Source: Rheinheimera pacifica (GTDB taxonomy: Bacteria; Pseudomonadota; Gammaproteobacteria; Enterobacterales; Alteromonadaceae). From it: DNA of 64,000 nucleotides. The translations under genes were made by a program, and so were the position numbers. Below the pieces are notes generated by a model. It searched no databases. It was not told the DNA's origin and saw nothing but the letters and a program-made list of their open reading frames with translations. The stretch's first letter is position 1; each line of letters begins with the position of its first letter. This document shows positions 25,713 through 35,228 of the stretch, in pieces. The DNA lies in assembly GCF_024809855.1 (NCBI RefSeq), contig NZ_JANUEM010000013.1:1-64000 (forward strand), given 5' to 3'.

Positions 25713-26630
25713 ATGCCTTCAGCCGTGCCGCAAGCCCGCTGGTTTGATATTTGTTTAACTGCAACAGCGCCATTAATTTGGGGCAGTACTTATATGGTTA
25801 CCACTGAATTTCTGCCGCCCGATGTACCACTGTTGTCTGCCACACTACGCACTCTGCCGGTTGGTTTACTCATGCTGTTGTGCCTGCGCCAGATCCCAGC
25901 CAAAGGCTGGTGGGGCAAAATTTTTCTGCTGGGCATGCTGAATATCGGCATCTTTCAAGCGTTGCTGTTTGTGGCAGCCTATCGTTTACCTGGTGGCGTA
26001 GCAGCAACGGTTGGTGCTATTCAACCGCTGGTGGTGGTGCTACTGGGCTGGGCAGTGCTGAATGCCAAAACCAGCATGCTAAGCTGGATTGCTGCCTTGT
26101 GTGGTTTAGCCGGTGTGGCCATGTTGGTGTTGGGGCCGACAGCGAAACTGGATTTTATCGGCGTAGCCGCTGCGGCTGCAGGTGCCTTTGCTATGGCCTG
26201 TGGTACTTTGCTAACCAAAAAATGGCTGCCGCCTGCCAGCGCTATGGTATTAACCAGCTGGCAGCTTACTGCAGGCGGGCTGTTTTTATTGCCACTGGCA
26301 TTGATATTCGAACCAATGCCAAACCATTTTAGCGTAATGAACATCGCCGGTTATCTGTGGCTAGGCGTAGTTGGTACCGGATTAACTTATGTGTTGTGGT
26401 TGCGTGGTGTGTTAAAGATGCAAGCAGCAGCGGTTACCACACTTAGCTTACTGAGCCCGCTAAGCGCTACTGTATTGGGGGTAATGGTACTAAAGCAAAA
26501 CCTGACTGTTATTCAGGCTGTTGGCATGGCCGCAGTATTACTGGGCGTTTGGCTTGGGCAACAGCCTGTGAAAAAAGGCACAGCAATAACTGTTGAAACC
26601 CCAAAACTTATAGTAAAAAAGGCGCCGTAG
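25713..26630 (+). CDS. EamA-family (DMT) inner-membrane transporter
   Basis: 305 residues with ten hydrophobic segments in two EamA repeats. The N-terminal ICLTATAPLIWGSTYMVTTEFLPP and the mid-protein LLGWAVLNAKTSMLSWIAALCGLAGVAMLV are typical of YedA/RhaT-like drug-metabolite transporters, often amino-acid or metabolite exporters. AGGAG precedes the ATG. The gene is convergent with the SDR gene at the end of the valine operon. No substrate can be inferred. Confidence 0.85.
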   Translation: MPSAVPQARWFDICLTATAPLIWGSTYMVTTEFLPPDVPLLSATLRTLPVGLLMLLCLRQIPAKGWWGKIFLLGMLNIGIFQALLFVAAYRLPGGVAATVGAIQPLVVVLLGWAVLNAKTSMLSWIAALCGLAGVAMLVLGPTAKLDFIGVAAAAAGAFAMACGTLLTKKWLPPASAMVLTSWQLTAGGLFLLPLALIFEPMPNHFSVMNIAGYLWLGVVGTGLTYVLWLRGVLKMQAAAVTTLSLLSPLSATVLGVMVLKQNLTVIQAVGMAAVLLGVWLGQQPVKKGTAITVETPKLIVKKAP

Positions 26631-26653
26631 CGCCAATATTGGTGCGGCTTAGC

Positions 26654-27412
26654 TTACATGCTAATGCCGCCATCAATTTCTACTACCCGGCCGGTAAAGA
26701 AATCGTTTTCAAAAATATACTTGGCGGTGTGGGCAATTTCGCTGGCTTCACCTAAGCGCCCTACAGGCTTCATTTTCTCTAAACGGTCGCGCGCTTCAGG
26801 TTTCATCGCATCGGTCATGGCAGTGCGGATAACGCCCGGCGCGATAGCTCCCACCCGAATACCAAAACGGCCCAGTTCACGCGCCCAGGTTACTGTCATG
26901 GCTACCACGCCGGCTTTAGAGGCGGCATAGTTGGTTTGCCCCATATTGCCGCCACGGGCAACACTGGACATATTAATAATAACGCCCTTGGTGCCGCGTT
27001 TTACCATGGCTGCTGCTGCTTCGCGGCCACAGAGAAATACGCCGGTGAGGTTTACATCAATAACCGACTGGAACTGAGAGAGCGACATCTTGCTTTGCAG
27101 CTCGCCATCTTTATATTTCAGCAGCAAGCCATCACGTAAAATACCGGCGTTGTTAATCAGGCCGTCAATGCCGTTAAAATCGCTGTCGATTTGGGCAAAG
27201 GTTTCTTCTACCTGCTGCTCATTGGCAACGTTGGCAATATAGGTATGCACTGTGGTTGTAGCACCCAGCTCAGCTTTGGCGGCCGCCAGTTGGTCGGCAT
27301 TCATATCAATTAACGCCAGTTTGGCGCCCTCAGCCGCGCACATGCGAGCCATTTCCAGCCCTAAGCCTTGTGCCCCGCCTGTGATAACGATGGTTTTGTT
27401 TTGCAGGTTCAT
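26654..27412 (-). CDS. Short-chain dehydrogenase/reductase, FabG-like (acyl-CoA pathway)
   Basis: 252 residues. The NAD(P) site is VITGGAQGLGLEMA; NNAG and the Ser-Tyr-Lys triad in NMSSVARGG and NYAASKAG are complete; the C-terminal GRVVEIDGGISM is typical of FabG/PhaB-like enzymes acting on 3-hydroxyacyl-CoA or -ACP. The ATG at 27412 has an ACGGAG site; a longer frame would run through a folded intergenic repeat and is rejected. It is the last gene of the minus-strand valine operon, so a 3-hydroxyacyl-CoA dehydrogenase role in branched-chain breakdown is likely but not proven. Confidence 0.82.
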   Translation of the reverse strand: MNLQNKTIVITGGAQGLGLEMARMCAAEGAKLALIDMNADQLAAAKAELGATTTVHTYIANVANEQQVEETFAQIDSDFNGIDGLINNAGILRDGLLLKYKDGELQSKMSLSQFQSVIDVNLTGVFLCGREAAAAMVKRGTKGVIINMSSVARGGNMGQTNYAASKAGVVAMTVTWARELGRFGIRVGAIAPGVIRTAMTDAMKPEARDRLEKMKPVGRLGEASEIAHTAKYIFENDFFTGRVVEIDGGISM

Positions 27413-27428
27413 TTCTTTCTCCGTAATC

Positions 27429-27539
27429 GCCTGCGCTGCGAACATTTTTGCTGCGACACGCCACAAGCCTTCCCTGGGGCTCGATTCTGGCCATCCATGG
27501 CCGCCAACGGTCTTACGCAAAAAGTATCTTCGCGCAGGC
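27429..27539 (-). repeat. Folded intergenic repeat, family X (copy X1)
   Basis: On the minus strand the conserved X core (about 27453-27513) holds GGCCATGGATGGCC and AATCGAGCCCC. It is flanked by unique arms: GCCTGCGC, GAA and TTTTTGC on one side pair with GCAAAAA, TTC and GCGCAGGC on the other. It sits between mmsB and the SDR gene, ending just upstream of the SDR ribosome site. With Y1 it accounts for most of the 403-base gap 27413-27815. Confidence 0.8.
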
Positions 27540-27625
27540 TTATCATTATATTGAGACGAAGTTCGCAACTCCGCTCTGGTTAAATTAACTTAAGTGTATT
27601 AGCTGGCACAGAGGCTGACACGGAT

Positions 27626-27783
27626 GTACTTTTTTGGCAGACCGTGTTTTTCATGAATGAAAAACAGACAAATTCGTCAGGAGCGAATTTGAACAGCGCC
27701 TTTGGCTGCCCTTGGGCAAACTTCAAGGATGAAGTTTGTAACCCTACAGGGAAGTTTTACGGCGTGTCTGACAAAAAATGTAC
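27626..27783 (-). repeat. Folded multi-branched repeat, family Y (copy Y1)
   Basis: The closing stem GTACTTTTTTGGCAGAC (27626-27642) pairs with GTCTGACAAAAAATGTAC (27766-27783). Inside are separate perfect hairpins: CAAATTCG/CGAATTTG (27669-27691), CAAACTTC/GAAGTTTG (27717-27738) and GTTTTTCAT/ATGAAAAAC (27645-27665). The core (CCTGTAGG palindrome, GTTTTTCAT, GCCGTAAA) is shared with Y4 and Y5, but here it carries about 80 extra bases made of additional hairpins. It lies directly downstream of mmsB. Confidence 0.75.
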
Positions 27784-27815
27784 GCAGTAGCCGCGTGACT
27801 TTACTACTTAACCAA

Positions 27816-28703
27816 TTACTTCTTTTCAAACAGTTTAAAAATACTGGAAAAATCCAGTTTGCCATTGCCTGCCCGTTGGTGCGTTACATATAGGCTACGC
27901 GCCAGTGCGCCCATCGGCGTGCTGCTGTTACTTTGCAGCGCAGCTTCCAGTGCCAGGCCTAAATCTTTTGCCATTAAATCAACCATAAAGCCGCCCTGAT
28001 AACCATTGCTGGATGGCACATTTGGCATCACATCCGGGCAGGGGTTATACAGCTCCAGCGTCCAGTTGCGGCCCGAGCTTTTTAGCATAATTTCCGATAA
28101 CACTTTGGGATCCAAGCCGTTATCCACGCCCATTTGCAGCGCTTCTGAAGTGCCAACCATTAAAATACTTAACAACATATTGTTACAGATTTTCGCTACC
28201 TGACCTGCGCCCACGCTACCTGCGTGAAACAGGTTTTTGCCCATATTACCAAGCACGGTTTTCGCACGCTCAAAGTGCGCTGCTTCACCGCCGACAATAA
28301 AAGTTAAAGTACCAGCCTTCGCGCCGCCCACACCGCCGGATACCGGCGCATCAATAAAAGCAATGCCTTGTGCTGCAAGCCCAGCGCCTACTTTGCGGGC
28401 ACTGTCGGCATCTATGGTAGAACAATCAATTACCAGCGCATCTTTATTAATATTACCGGCAATACCTTGTTCACCTAAGTACAACCCCAGTACATGCTTA
28501 CCGGCCGGTAGCATTGAAATAACAAACTCAGCACCAGCAACAGCGTCTGCTGAGGTAGCCGCCACGGCTGCACCCTCGGCTTTTACCTGTGCCAATGCTG
28601 CGGCAGATAAATCAAAAGCTGTAACCGAATGGCCAGCTTTCACCAGATTGATGGCCATAGGGCCACCCATATTACCTAAACCTATAAATGCAACCTTAGC
28701 CAT
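27816..28703 (-). CDS. mmsB: 3-hydroxyisobutyrate dehydrogenase
   Basis: 295 residues. The N-terminal NAD-binding GLGNMGGPMAINLVKAG, the substrate motif DAPVSGGVGGAKAGTL and the catalytic-lysine segment GSVGAGQVAKICNNM are all present, as expected for beta-hydroxyacid dehydrogenases. In the valine pathway it oxidises 3-hydroxyisobutyrate to methylmalonate semialdehyde, the substrate of mmsA upstream in the same operon. The start ATG has TTAGGAG in front. It is separated by 12 bases from the hydrolase gene that makes its substrate. A second enzyme of this superfamily is encoded at 45552. Confidence 0.92.
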   Translation of the reverse strand: MAKVAFIGLGNMGGPMAINLVKAGHSVTAFDLSAAALAQVKAEGAAVAATSADAVAGAEFVISMLPAGKHVLGLYLGEQGIAGNINKDALVIDCSTIDADSARKVGAGLAAQGIAFIDAPVSGGVGGAKAGTLTFIVGGEAAHFERAKTVLGNMGKNLFHAGSVGAGQVAKICNNMLLSILMVGTSEALQMGVDNGLDPKVLSEIMLKSSGRNWTLELYNPCPDVMPNVPSSNGYQGGFMVDLMAKDLGLALEAALQSNSSTPMGALARSLYVTHQRAGNGKLDFSSIFKLFEKK

Positions 28704-28715
28704 GTTTGCTCCTAA

Positions 28716-29858
28716 TCAGTTATCTGTTTGGCCTAATTCGCGCAGCGGGTGCGCATTGGCACTCCATGGTGAGCGGAATAGCTCGTCGATCACACTCTGT
28801 GGCACATCGCTCACTGTTTTGTATTGCCACTTCGGTTGTAAATCTTTATCCATTAGCAAGGCGCGCACGCCCTCGGTAAACTCGCCCAACTTGCCACACT
28901 GCACGCTTAAACCCAGCTCCAGCCGGAAGCTGTCGGCCAGAATCTTACTTTGCCCCAGCTTTAATAGCTCAAATACAATATGCGCGGTAATAGGGCTGCC
29001 ATAAGCCAGTGATTCTTTGGCTTTTTGCAGCCATTTGTCTTCGCCTGTCATGGTGTTAACTGCACTGATCACCTCAGGCAACGTAGTGAATGTCGCCAGG
29101 GCTTCAATGGCACTCTGATGTGGCCGGATATTGCTCAATGGCATTTGCGTGCGACACTGATCTTCTTCAGCTCGCAGCACATCACTGAGTTTTTGATGAT
29201 TTAATGCAATGGTATCGCCCCATTTAACGGCCAGTAGCTTGTCCAACAGTGCAGTTTTACGTTCATGCAGTAAGAAGTTATCTGCTAAACCAATAAATTT
29301 GGCGTCAGCAGCATTAATAGAGGCACCGGTTAACCCTAAAAACAGGCCGCAACCGGTTGGCATACGGTTTAAAAACCAACTGGCGCCCACATCCGGGTAC
29401 AAACCAATTGCCATTTCCGGCATCGCAATACGGCTGCTGGCCGTAACCACCCGGTGCGAGGCGCCAGCCATCAGGCCTAAACCGCCGCCCATTACTATGC
29501 CATTACCCCACACCAGCACAGGTTTACCAAAGGTGTGAATTAAATAATCCAGCGTATATTCTTTGGTAAAAAACTCCTCTACGTACGGGGCATACTCGCC
29601 GGGCTTATCCAGCATAGCTTTGTACAAATCACGGATATCACCACCGGCACAAAAGGCTTTATCACCCGCGCCCTGCAACAACACCATGCTAATGCTGCTA
29701 TCCGACTGCCAAGCTTGTAACTGTGGCAGTAACGACTCCACCATCGGCAAACTAAGCGCATTCAATGATTTTTCTGAATTAAGCGTAGCCACGCCAATTT
29801 TTTTACCATTTTGTGCTGCCAGCTCCTGATACAGCACTACCTCGTTTGCGTCGCTCAT
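28716..29858 (-). CDS. 3-hydroxyisobutyryl-CoA hydrolase (crotonase superfamily)
   Basis: 380 residues, longer than enoyl-CoA hydratases (about 260), as expected for 3-hydroxyisobutyryl-CoA hydrolases. CAGGDIRDLYKAM, GNGIVMGGGLGLMAGA and MPEMAIGLYPDVGASWFLNRMP are the oxyanion-hole and catalytic blocks of that subfamily. The enzyme releases CoA so that free 3-hydroxyisobutyrate can go to MmsB. It starts one base inside the hydratase stop codon and is followed by mmsB, so three consecutive valine steps are encoded in order. Confidence 0.9.
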   Translation of the reverse strand: MSDANEVVLYQELAAQNGKKIGVATLNSEKSLNALSLPMVESLLPQLQAWQSDSSISMVLLQGAGDKAFCAGGDIRDLYKAMLDKPGEYAPYVEEFFTKEYTLDYLIHTFGKPVLVWGNGIVMGGGLGLMAGASHRVVTASSRIAMPEMAIGLYPDVGASWFLNRMPTGCGLFLGLTGASINAADAKFIGLADNFLLHERKTALLDKLLAVKWGDTIALNHQKLSDVLRAEEDQCRTQMPLSNIRPHQSAIEALATFTTLPEVISAVNTMTGEDKWLQKAKESLAYGSPITAHIVFELLKLGQSKILADSFRLELGLSVQCGKLGEFTEGVRALLMDKDLQPKWQYKTVSDVPQSVIDELFRSPWSANAHPLRELGQTDN

Positions 29859-30631
29859 CAGCCATTCACCCAGTTGGCTTTGCGTTTGTTTAAAAACGCC
29901 TGCACACCTTCAACCTGATCTTTAGTATCGAATAAGCCAACAAACAGCTCACGCTCCAGCGGCAGTGCACTTTGCATACTGCTGCTGCGGCCTTGCTGAA
30001 TAAGCTTTTTACACGCCGTAACCGAGGACGGGCTTTGCTCAGCCACTTTTTCGGCAAGTAACAAAGCGCTTTCCAACGCCATACCGGTAGCAACCACTTC
30101 TTCCACCAGCCCAATTTGCAGCGCTTTTTCAGCGCCGATACGCTCGCCGCATAAGATCATGCGCTTGGCCCAACCCTCACCTACCAGCCAGGCCAGGTTT
30201 TGTGTACCACCGGCACAAGGCAGTAAGCCTACTTTTGCCTCCGGCAGTGCCATTTGCGCTTGCTGCTCAGCAATACGGATATCACAGGCCAGTGCGACCT
30301 CTAAACCACCGCCCATGGCGTAGCCGTTGATGGCGGCAATAGACACGCCGCTAAAGGCGCTTAAGGTTTCAAAGGCTTCGCCGAAAATACGCGCCATATC
30401 GCTGGCCACAGCTTTATCGCCATCAGCAAACAGCTTTAAATCGGCACCGGCCGAGAAGAACTTATCGCCCTCACCGGTGATCACCAGTGCGTAGATATTT
30501 TTGTCTTCATCCAGGCTTTTCACTGCGTTACGCAGCTGAGTTAAGGTGTCACGCGTCCAGGTATTGGCCGGCGGGTTAGACATAGTGATAAGCGCCGTGT
30601 GGCCACGCTTTTCCAGTTTTAGTTGAGCCAT
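29858..30631 (-). CDS. Enoyl-CoA hydratase (methacrylyl-CoA hydration in valine breakdown)
   Basis: 257 residues, the standard crotonase length. FFSAGADLKLFAD, GYAMGGGLEVALACDIRIA and ALPEAKVGLLPCAGGTQ carry the oxyanion hole and the two catalytic glutamates. Placed between the isobutyryl-CoA dehydrogenase-type gene and the 3-hydroxyisobutyryl-CoA hydrolase, it most likely hydrates methacrylyl-CoA; the sequence alone would also allow general short-chain enoyl-CoA activity. Its start overlaps nothing: the 176-base gap to the upstream dehydrogenase holds repeat X2. Confidence 0.88.
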   Translation of the reverse strand: MAQLKLEKRGHTALITMSNPPANTWTRDTLTQLRNAVKSLDEDKNIYALVITGEGDKFFSAGADLKLFADGDKAVASDMARIFGEAFETLSAFSGVSIAAINGYAMGGGLEVALACDIRIAEQQAQMALPEAKVGLLPCAGGTQNLAWLVGEGWAKRMILCGERIGAEKALQIGLVEEVVATGMALESALLLAEKVAEQSPSSVTACKKLIQQGRSSSMQSALPLERELFVGLFDTKDQVEGVQAFLNKRKANWVNG

Positions 30632-30670
30632 TGTTGTCTCCTTTTATTGCCCGAACGTACTCAGGCAAGA

Positions 30671-30777
30671 AGGAGGATTAGCCTTGTTCTAAAGCGACCG
30701 TTGGAGGCCATGGATGGCCGGAATCGAGCCCCATGGACGGTTTACGGCGTGTCGCTGTGGACAAGGCGGTTCCTCCT
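30671..30777 (+). repeat. Folded intergenic repeat, family X (copy X2)
   Basis: The X core at about 30694-30755 (GGCCATGGATGGCC, AATCGAGCCCC) is enclosed by arms found in no other copy: AGGAGGA and GCCTTGT on the left pair with ACAAGGC and TCCTCCT on the right, then GCGAC with GTCGC. It sits between the acyl-CoA dehydrogenase and hydratase genes. Unlike the other copies, its core is opposite in orientation to the surrounding transcript. Confidence 0.8.
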
Positions 30778-30807
30778 GATGATTTTACTCATCGTTAAAC
30801 TAAGTGG

Positions 30808-31965
30808 TTACAGAATATCGCCTGCGGCTTCATCCAGTAAACGCCGGCCAATAATCAGCCGCATAATTTCATTGGTGCCTTCCAAAATCTGGTGCACACG
30901 CACATCACGGAAATGCCGCTCCAATGGGTATTCTTTAATGTAGCCATAACCACCGTGCAGCTGCAGCGCCTGGTCGCAAACCTGGAAACCGACATCGGTA
31001 GCAAAGCGCTTGGCCATTGCACAATAGGCAGTGGCTTCGCTGTCTTTTTGGTCCAGCTTAAAAGCCGCTAAGCGCACTAACTGGCGGGCAGCTACTAACT
31101 CGGTTGCCATATCTGCCAGTTTAAACTGCAGTGCCTGAAATGCCGCCAGTGGCTTACCAAACTGCTGACGCTCCAGCATATAGTTACGTGCGGTATTCAA
31201 TGCCTGCTGTGCAGTACCGATTGAGCAGGTAGCAATATTAATCCGGCCACCGTCAAGGCCTTTCATGGCAAAACCAAAGCCTTCGCCTTCATTACCTAAC
31301 AGGTAATGCGCCGGAATGCGCACATCTTCAAAGGTAATCAGCCGTGTTGGCTGGGCGTTCCAACCCATTTTCTCTTCGGCTTTGCCATAAATTACGCCTT
31401 TGGCATCGGCTGGTACAATAAAGGCTGAAATGCCTTTTGGCCCGGCTTCACCGGTACGTGCCATTACCACCAATACTTCAGTCTCACCGGCGCCGGAGAT
31501 AAACATCTTTGAGCCGTTTAATACGTATTCGTTACCGTCTTTTTTCGCACTGGTGCGCAGGCTGGCGGCATCTGAGCCAGAGCCTGGCTCGGTTAAGCAG
31601 TAAGATGCCAGTTTTTGGCCGGTAACTAAGTGCTCCATCCATTCTGCCTTGGCATCACTGGTGCCCCAGTTGGCGATCATCCAGGTGGCCATATTGTGAA
31701 TGGTCAGCATCGCCGTCGTCGCTGTACAGCCCATCGACAACTGTTCGAAAATAATTGAGGAATCCAGGCGTGATAAGCCCATGCCGCCGTCATCTTCGGG
31801 CGTATACAGTGAGCAAAAGCCCAGCTCACCGGCTTTTTGGATCACATTTTTAGGGAAGTGATGCTCACGATCCCACTGCGCTGCGTGTGGCGCCAGCTCT
31901 TGTTCGGCAAACTGTTTGGCCACATCGACAAAGGCTTGTTGGTCTTCTGTTAAATTGAAATTCAT
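30808..31965 (-). CDS. Acyl-CoA dehydrogenase, probably isobutyryl-CoA dehydrogenase
   Basis: 385 residues of the flavin acyl-CoA dehydrogenase family. YCLTEPGSGSDAASL and the MFISGAGETEVLVVMART stretch form the FAD/substrate region; the C-terminal QILEGTNEIMRLIIGR contains the catalytic glutamate at the position used by short-chain and isobutyryl-CoA dehydrogenases, unlike LiuA below. In this operon it would convert isobutyryl-CoA to methacrylyl-CoA. Preceded by mmsA and followed by the hydratase; both gaps are filled with folded repeats. Confidence 0.87.
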   Translation of the reverse strand: MNFNLTEDQQAFVDVAKQFAEQELAPHAAQWDREHHFPKNVIQKAGELGFCSLYTPEDDGGMGLSRLDSSIIFEQLSMGCTATTAMLTIHNMATWMIANWGTSDAKAEWMEHLVTGQKLASYCLTEPGSGSDAASLRTSAKKDGNEYVLNGSKMFISGAGETEVLVVMARTGEAGPKGISAFIVPADAKGVIYGKAEEKMGWNAQPTRLITFEDVRIPAHYLLGNEGEGFGFAMKGLDGGRINIATCSIGTAQQALNTARNYMLERQQFGKPLAAFQALQFKLADMATELVAARQLVRLAAFKLDQKDSEATAYCAMAKRFATDVGFQVCDQALQLHGGYGYIKEYPLERHFRDVRVHQILEGTNEIMRLIIGRRLLDEAAGDIL

Positions 31966-32053
31966 AGTTGGTCCTGCTTATCCAATCGGCTTCGTTGCTT
32001 TCGTACTTTGCTGTATTAATCTTTTTGAACCTGAGTCCATTGCGGATTGCAAC

Positions 32054-32134
32054 GCGGAACCGGAACAACTAAGCAGACGATCAAAAGCGAGGATGGGAGA
32101 TCCGAGCGGGTCTGCGTGTTGTTACGGTGGAAGC
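32054..32134 (+). repeat. Folded repeat, family Z (copy ZA)
   Basis: This 81-bp unit is present in opposite orientation, with one mismatch, at 37108-37188. ACCG, AACAAC and GCAGAC on the left pair with GTCTGC, GTTGTT and CGGT on the right, around a loop region containing CGATCAAAAGCGAG. It lies in the 301-base gap between mmsA and the dehydrogenase gene together with X3; relative to transcription it has the same orientation as ZB. Confidence 0.8.
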
Positions 32135-32154
32135 GATTGCCTACACCGAACAGC

Positions 32155-32255
32155 GAGGACCACACTTTACACACTGACACGCCATAAACCGTCCCTGGGG
32201 CTCGATTCCGGCCATCCATGGCCTCCAACGGTCAGTTTAGTAAAGTCTGGCCCTC
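32155..32255 (-). repeat. Folded intergenic repeat, family X (copy X3)
   Basis: The X core (about 32175-32234) is enclosed by its own arms. On the minus strand GAGG, CCA, ACTTTAC and ACTGAC pair with GTCAGT, GTAAAGT, TGG and CCTC. None of these arm sequences occurs in the other X copies. It lies directly downstream of mmsA. Confidence 0.8.
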
Positions 32256-32266
32256 ACCCGTATTAT

Positions 32267-33763
32267 TTACCGCAAGTTAATCGACATATTAGGGCCGGAG
32301 ACCGGAATATCGTCGTCAAACCAGCGCGCGGTAATGGTTTTCGTCTCGGTATAGAAACGCACTGCCTGCTTACCGTAGGCATGCTGGTCGCCATAGAACG
32401 AACCTTTCCAGCCGGTGAACGAGAAAAACGGCAGTGGTACCGGAATAGGAATATTAATACCCACCTGGCCTACTTCCACCTCATGCTGATACTTACGTGC
32501 TGCGGCACCGCTAGCGGTGAAAATAGAAGTACCGTTACCGTATGGGCTGTCATTTACCACTTTCAGCGCTTCATCTAAAGAAGCAACGTGCATGGTAGAC
32601 AACACCGGGCCAAAAATTTCCTGCTTATAAATTTCCATATCGGTAGTAACGTTGCTAAACACCGTTGGGCCTACCCAGTTACCGTTCGGGTAGCCTTCAA
32701 CTTTGCAGTCAGAGCCATCCAGCACGCAGGTTGCGCCTTCTTTTTTACCCTGTTCAATTAACGATAACACCCGGGCACGCGCCTGCGGGCTTATTTGCGG
32801 GCCGTAAGCAGCGTTAGGGTCGGTGTATACACCGGGGCGAACTTTGCCAATGGCAGCAGCCACTTCCGGGATCCAGTCTGCGGCAGCGCCAACAAATACC
32901 GCTACAGAAATCGCCATACAGCGCTGACCGGCAGCACCAACAGAGGCACCAACCAGCGCATTCACCACCTGCTGCTTATTAGCATCGGGCATAATAACCA
33001 TATGGTTTTTCGCACCGGCAAAGGCTTGTACGCGTTTTAAATTGTCAGTACCGGTTTTGTAGATGTACTGGCCAACGTTTACTGAGCCAACAAAAGAAAT
33101 AGCTTTAATATCCGGGTGATGCAAAATAGCATCTACCTGCTCTTTTGCACCGTGCACTACTTGTAATACACCTTTTGGCGCACCGGCTTTAACAAACAAC
33201 TCGGCAATTTTGTTTACCGTCATCGGATCTTGCTCAGACGGCTTTAAAATAAAGGTATTACCGCAGGCAATCGCCATCGGGAACATCCACAGCGGGATCA
33301 TCGCCGGGAAGTTAAACGGTGTAATACCGGCACACACGCCCAGCGGCTGAATGTAACTGTAGGTGTCGATGCTGCGCGCGACGTTTTCTACCGTTTCGCC
33401 CATCATTAATGACGGAATATTTGCCGCTTGCTCAACAACTTCGATACCACGCCATACGTCGCCCTTGGCATCTTCAACTGTTTTACCCAGTTCGCGGCAG
33501 ATAATGTCGGCAATTTCACCCTGGTGTTCTTTTAGCAAATGCGCAAAGCGCATCATTAAACGGGCACGCTCAGATACCGGTACTTCTTTCCACGTTAAAA
33601 AAGCCGCTTTGGCTGACTCAATAGCGCGTTCCATTTCGGCCGGTGTGGCACATGCCACCTGAGCAATTACATCTTGTGTTGCCGGGTTGGTAACGGGTAT
33701 TAGTTTGTCACCTGTTGGTGCGACAAACTCGCCGTCGATAAAATGTTTAACCTGTTGTGTCAT
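32267..33763 (-). CDS. mmsA: Methylmalonate-semialdehyde dehydrogenase (CoA-acylating)
   Basis: 498 residues, aldehyde dehydrogenase superfamily. [28 protein letters not shown] and the active-site segment [17 protein letters not shown] (catalytic Cys in GQRCM) are exactly of the MmsA subfamily, as is the C-terminal [20 protein letters not shown]. It converts methylmalonate semialdehyde plus CoA to propionyl-CoA and CO2, the last step of the valine branch. It is the second gene of the minus-strand operon, about 75 bases after the thiolase. Confidence 0.94.
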   Translation of the reverse strand: MTQQVKHFIDGEFVAPTGDKLIPVTNPATQDVIAQVACATPAEMERAIESAKAAFLTWKEVPVSERARLMMRFAHLLKEHQGEIADIICRELGKTVEDAKGDVWRGIEVVEQAANIPSLMMGETVENVARSIDTYSYIQPLGVCAGITPFNFPAMIPLWMFPMAIACGNTFILKPSEQDPMTVNKIAELFVKAGAPKGVLQVVHGAKEQVDAILHHPDIKAISFVGSVNVGQYIYKTGTDNLKRVQAFAGAKNHMVIMPDANKQQVVNALVGASVGAAGQRCMAISVAVFVGAAADWIPEVAAAIGKVRPGVYTDPNAAYGPQISPQARARVLSLIEQGKKEGATCVLDGSDCKVEGYPNGNWVGPTVFSNVTTDMEIYKQEIFGPVLSTMHVASLDEALKVVNDSPYGNGTSIFTASGAAARKYQHEVEVGQVGINIPIPVPLPFFSFTGWKGSFYGDQHAYGKQAVRFYTETKTITARWFDDDIPVSGPNMSINLR

Positions 33764-33837
33764 GTTGCTTCTCCCGATTGTTTGGGTATGCCGCCGGCCT
33801 GTTATGTGTGTAATTGCGCCGGCAGCTTTAATGTTTG

Positions 33838-35019
33838 TTACAGTACTTCTACGGCCAGTGCCACCGCTTCACCACCGCCGATACACAGTGAGGCTACGCC
33901 TTTAGTTAAACCGCGATTACGCAGCGCATGAATAAGCGTAACCAGAATCCGCGCGCCTGAGGCACCGATAGGATGGCCCAGCGCACAGGCACCGCCGTTT
34001 ACGTTCACTTTGCCCTCATCTAGCCCCAGCTCGTTAATCGCCAACATGGTTACCATGGCAAAGGCTTCGTTAATTTCCCACAGGTCTACCTGCTGTTTAT
34101 CCCAGCCGGCTTTTTGCAGTACTTTTTGCATCGCGCCAACCGGGGCTACGGTAAACAGTGCCGGTTCCATTGAATTAGTGGCATGCGCCACTACACGCGC
34201 CAGTGGCTTAGCGCCCTGCGCTTTAGCGTCAGATTCACGCATTAAAATAAGTGCTGCAGCGCCGTCAGAAATAGAACTGGAATTGGCGGCAGTAATAGTG
34301 CCGTCTTTGGCAAATGCAGGGCGTAACGAGGGAATTTTGTCGATTTTGGCATTGCCCGGCTGCTCATCAACGTTAAAGGTCACTTCACCTTTACGGGTTT
34401 GGAATGTTACCGGGGTAATTTCGTTTGCAAAAGCGCCGCTGGCAATCGCCTGCTGAGCACGGGTGGTAGATTGCACAGCAAAGGCATCCATCTGCTCACG
34501 GGTAATGCCTTTTTCATCAGCTGTGCCTTGGGCAAAACAGCCCATGGCTTTACCGTCATAGGCGTTTTCCAGGCCGTCTAACATCATATGATCTTTAATT
34601 TCGCCGTGGCCCATGCGGTAACCGCTGCGGGCTTTTGGCAAAAGGTATGGTGCGTTGCTCATTGACTCCATACCACCTGCCACCACCACATCTGCGCTAC
34701 CGGCTTTTAATAAGTCACTGGCTAACATTACGGCTTTTAAACCTGAACCACATACTTTATTAATAGTAGTGGCACCCGCGCTTAGCGGTAAGCCGGCTTT
34801 TAACGTAGCCTGGCGTGCCGGAGCCTGGCCTAAACCGGCTGGCAACACGTTACCCATAATTACTTCACTGACGTGATCACCGCTTAAACCGGCTTGTTCT
34901 AACGCAGCTTTAATCGCGGTGGCACCCAGCACAGTTGCATCTACGTCAGATAAGCCGCCCATAAAGCCGCCCATAGCGGTACGTGTTGCAGCAACGATCA
35001 CAATATTGTCGGTAGCCAT
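33838..35019 (-). CDS. Acetyl-CoA C-acetyltransferase (thiolase)
   Basis: 393 residues. The catalytic residues are Cys in [13 protein letters not shown], His in NEAFAM-linked [16 protein letters not shown] and Cys in [13 protein letters not shown]. The degradative thiolase cleaves acetoacetyl-CoA to two acetyl-CoA, which completes use of the acetoacetate released by LiuE once the CoA transferase encoded at 43-44.5 kb has activated it; 2-methylacetoacetyl-CoA of the isoleucine pathway is another possible substrate. The ATG at 35019 has GGAG just upstream; the TTG four codons earlier is rejected. First gene of the minus operon, divergent from liuR. Confidence 0.9.
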   Translation of the reverse strand: MATDNIVIVAATRTAMGGFMGGLSDVDATVLGATAIKAALEQAGLSGDHVSEVIMGNVLPAGLGQAPARQATLKAGLPLSAGATTINKVCGSGLKAVMLASDLLKAGSADVVVAGGMESMSNAPYLLPKARSGYRMGHGEIKDHMMLDGLENAYDGKAMGCFAQGTADEKGITREQMDAFAVQSTTRAQQAIASGAFANEITPVTFQTRKGEVTFNVDEQPGNAKIDKIPSLRPAFAKDGTITAANSSSISDGAAALILMRESDAKAQGAKPLARVVAHATNSMEPALFTVAPVGAMQKVLQKAGWDKQQVDLWEINEAFAMVTMLAINELGLDEGKVNVNGGACALGHPIGASGARILVTLIHALRNRGLTKGVASLCIGGGEAVALAVEVL

Positions 35020-35072
35020 AAAGTTCTCCAAAAAAGCTGTCGGCTAAAAGTTGCACCAGAGCCTACACCAAA

Positions 35073-35094
35073 TTTACGTTTACGCCAACGTCAA
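35073..35094. promoter_or_regulatory. Candidate LiuR operator upstream of the thiolase operon
   Basis: TTTACGTT and AACGTCAA form an inverted repeat with one mismatch around a six-base centre (TACGCC), 54 bases upstream of the thiolase start. The half-site TTKACGT also occurs in the liuR promoter spacer, so one regulator probably controls both divergent operons. Confidence 0.5.
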
Positions 35095-35228
35095 CTACCT
35101 AACACTATGGTAGTGTGCGCTGCTTTTGGTTCAGCAAAGTGTACAGTCTTACCAGTACAAACTGGCATTTTTGCTTTACAAAGGCCATAAAAATGCCGGT
35201 TTGGGCAATTTAACAGCCAGCAGCCAGC

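Noticed and set aside
26621..26645. Terminator between the EamA transporter and the SDR gene
   Set aside because: GGCGC/GCGCC overlaps the transporter stop codon and has no T run; too short to call.
28237..29004. 255-codon open frame on the plus strand opposite mmsB and the hydrolase
   Set aside because: Antisense shadow of two clearly homologous genes; Ala/Pro/Ser-rich composition with no family.
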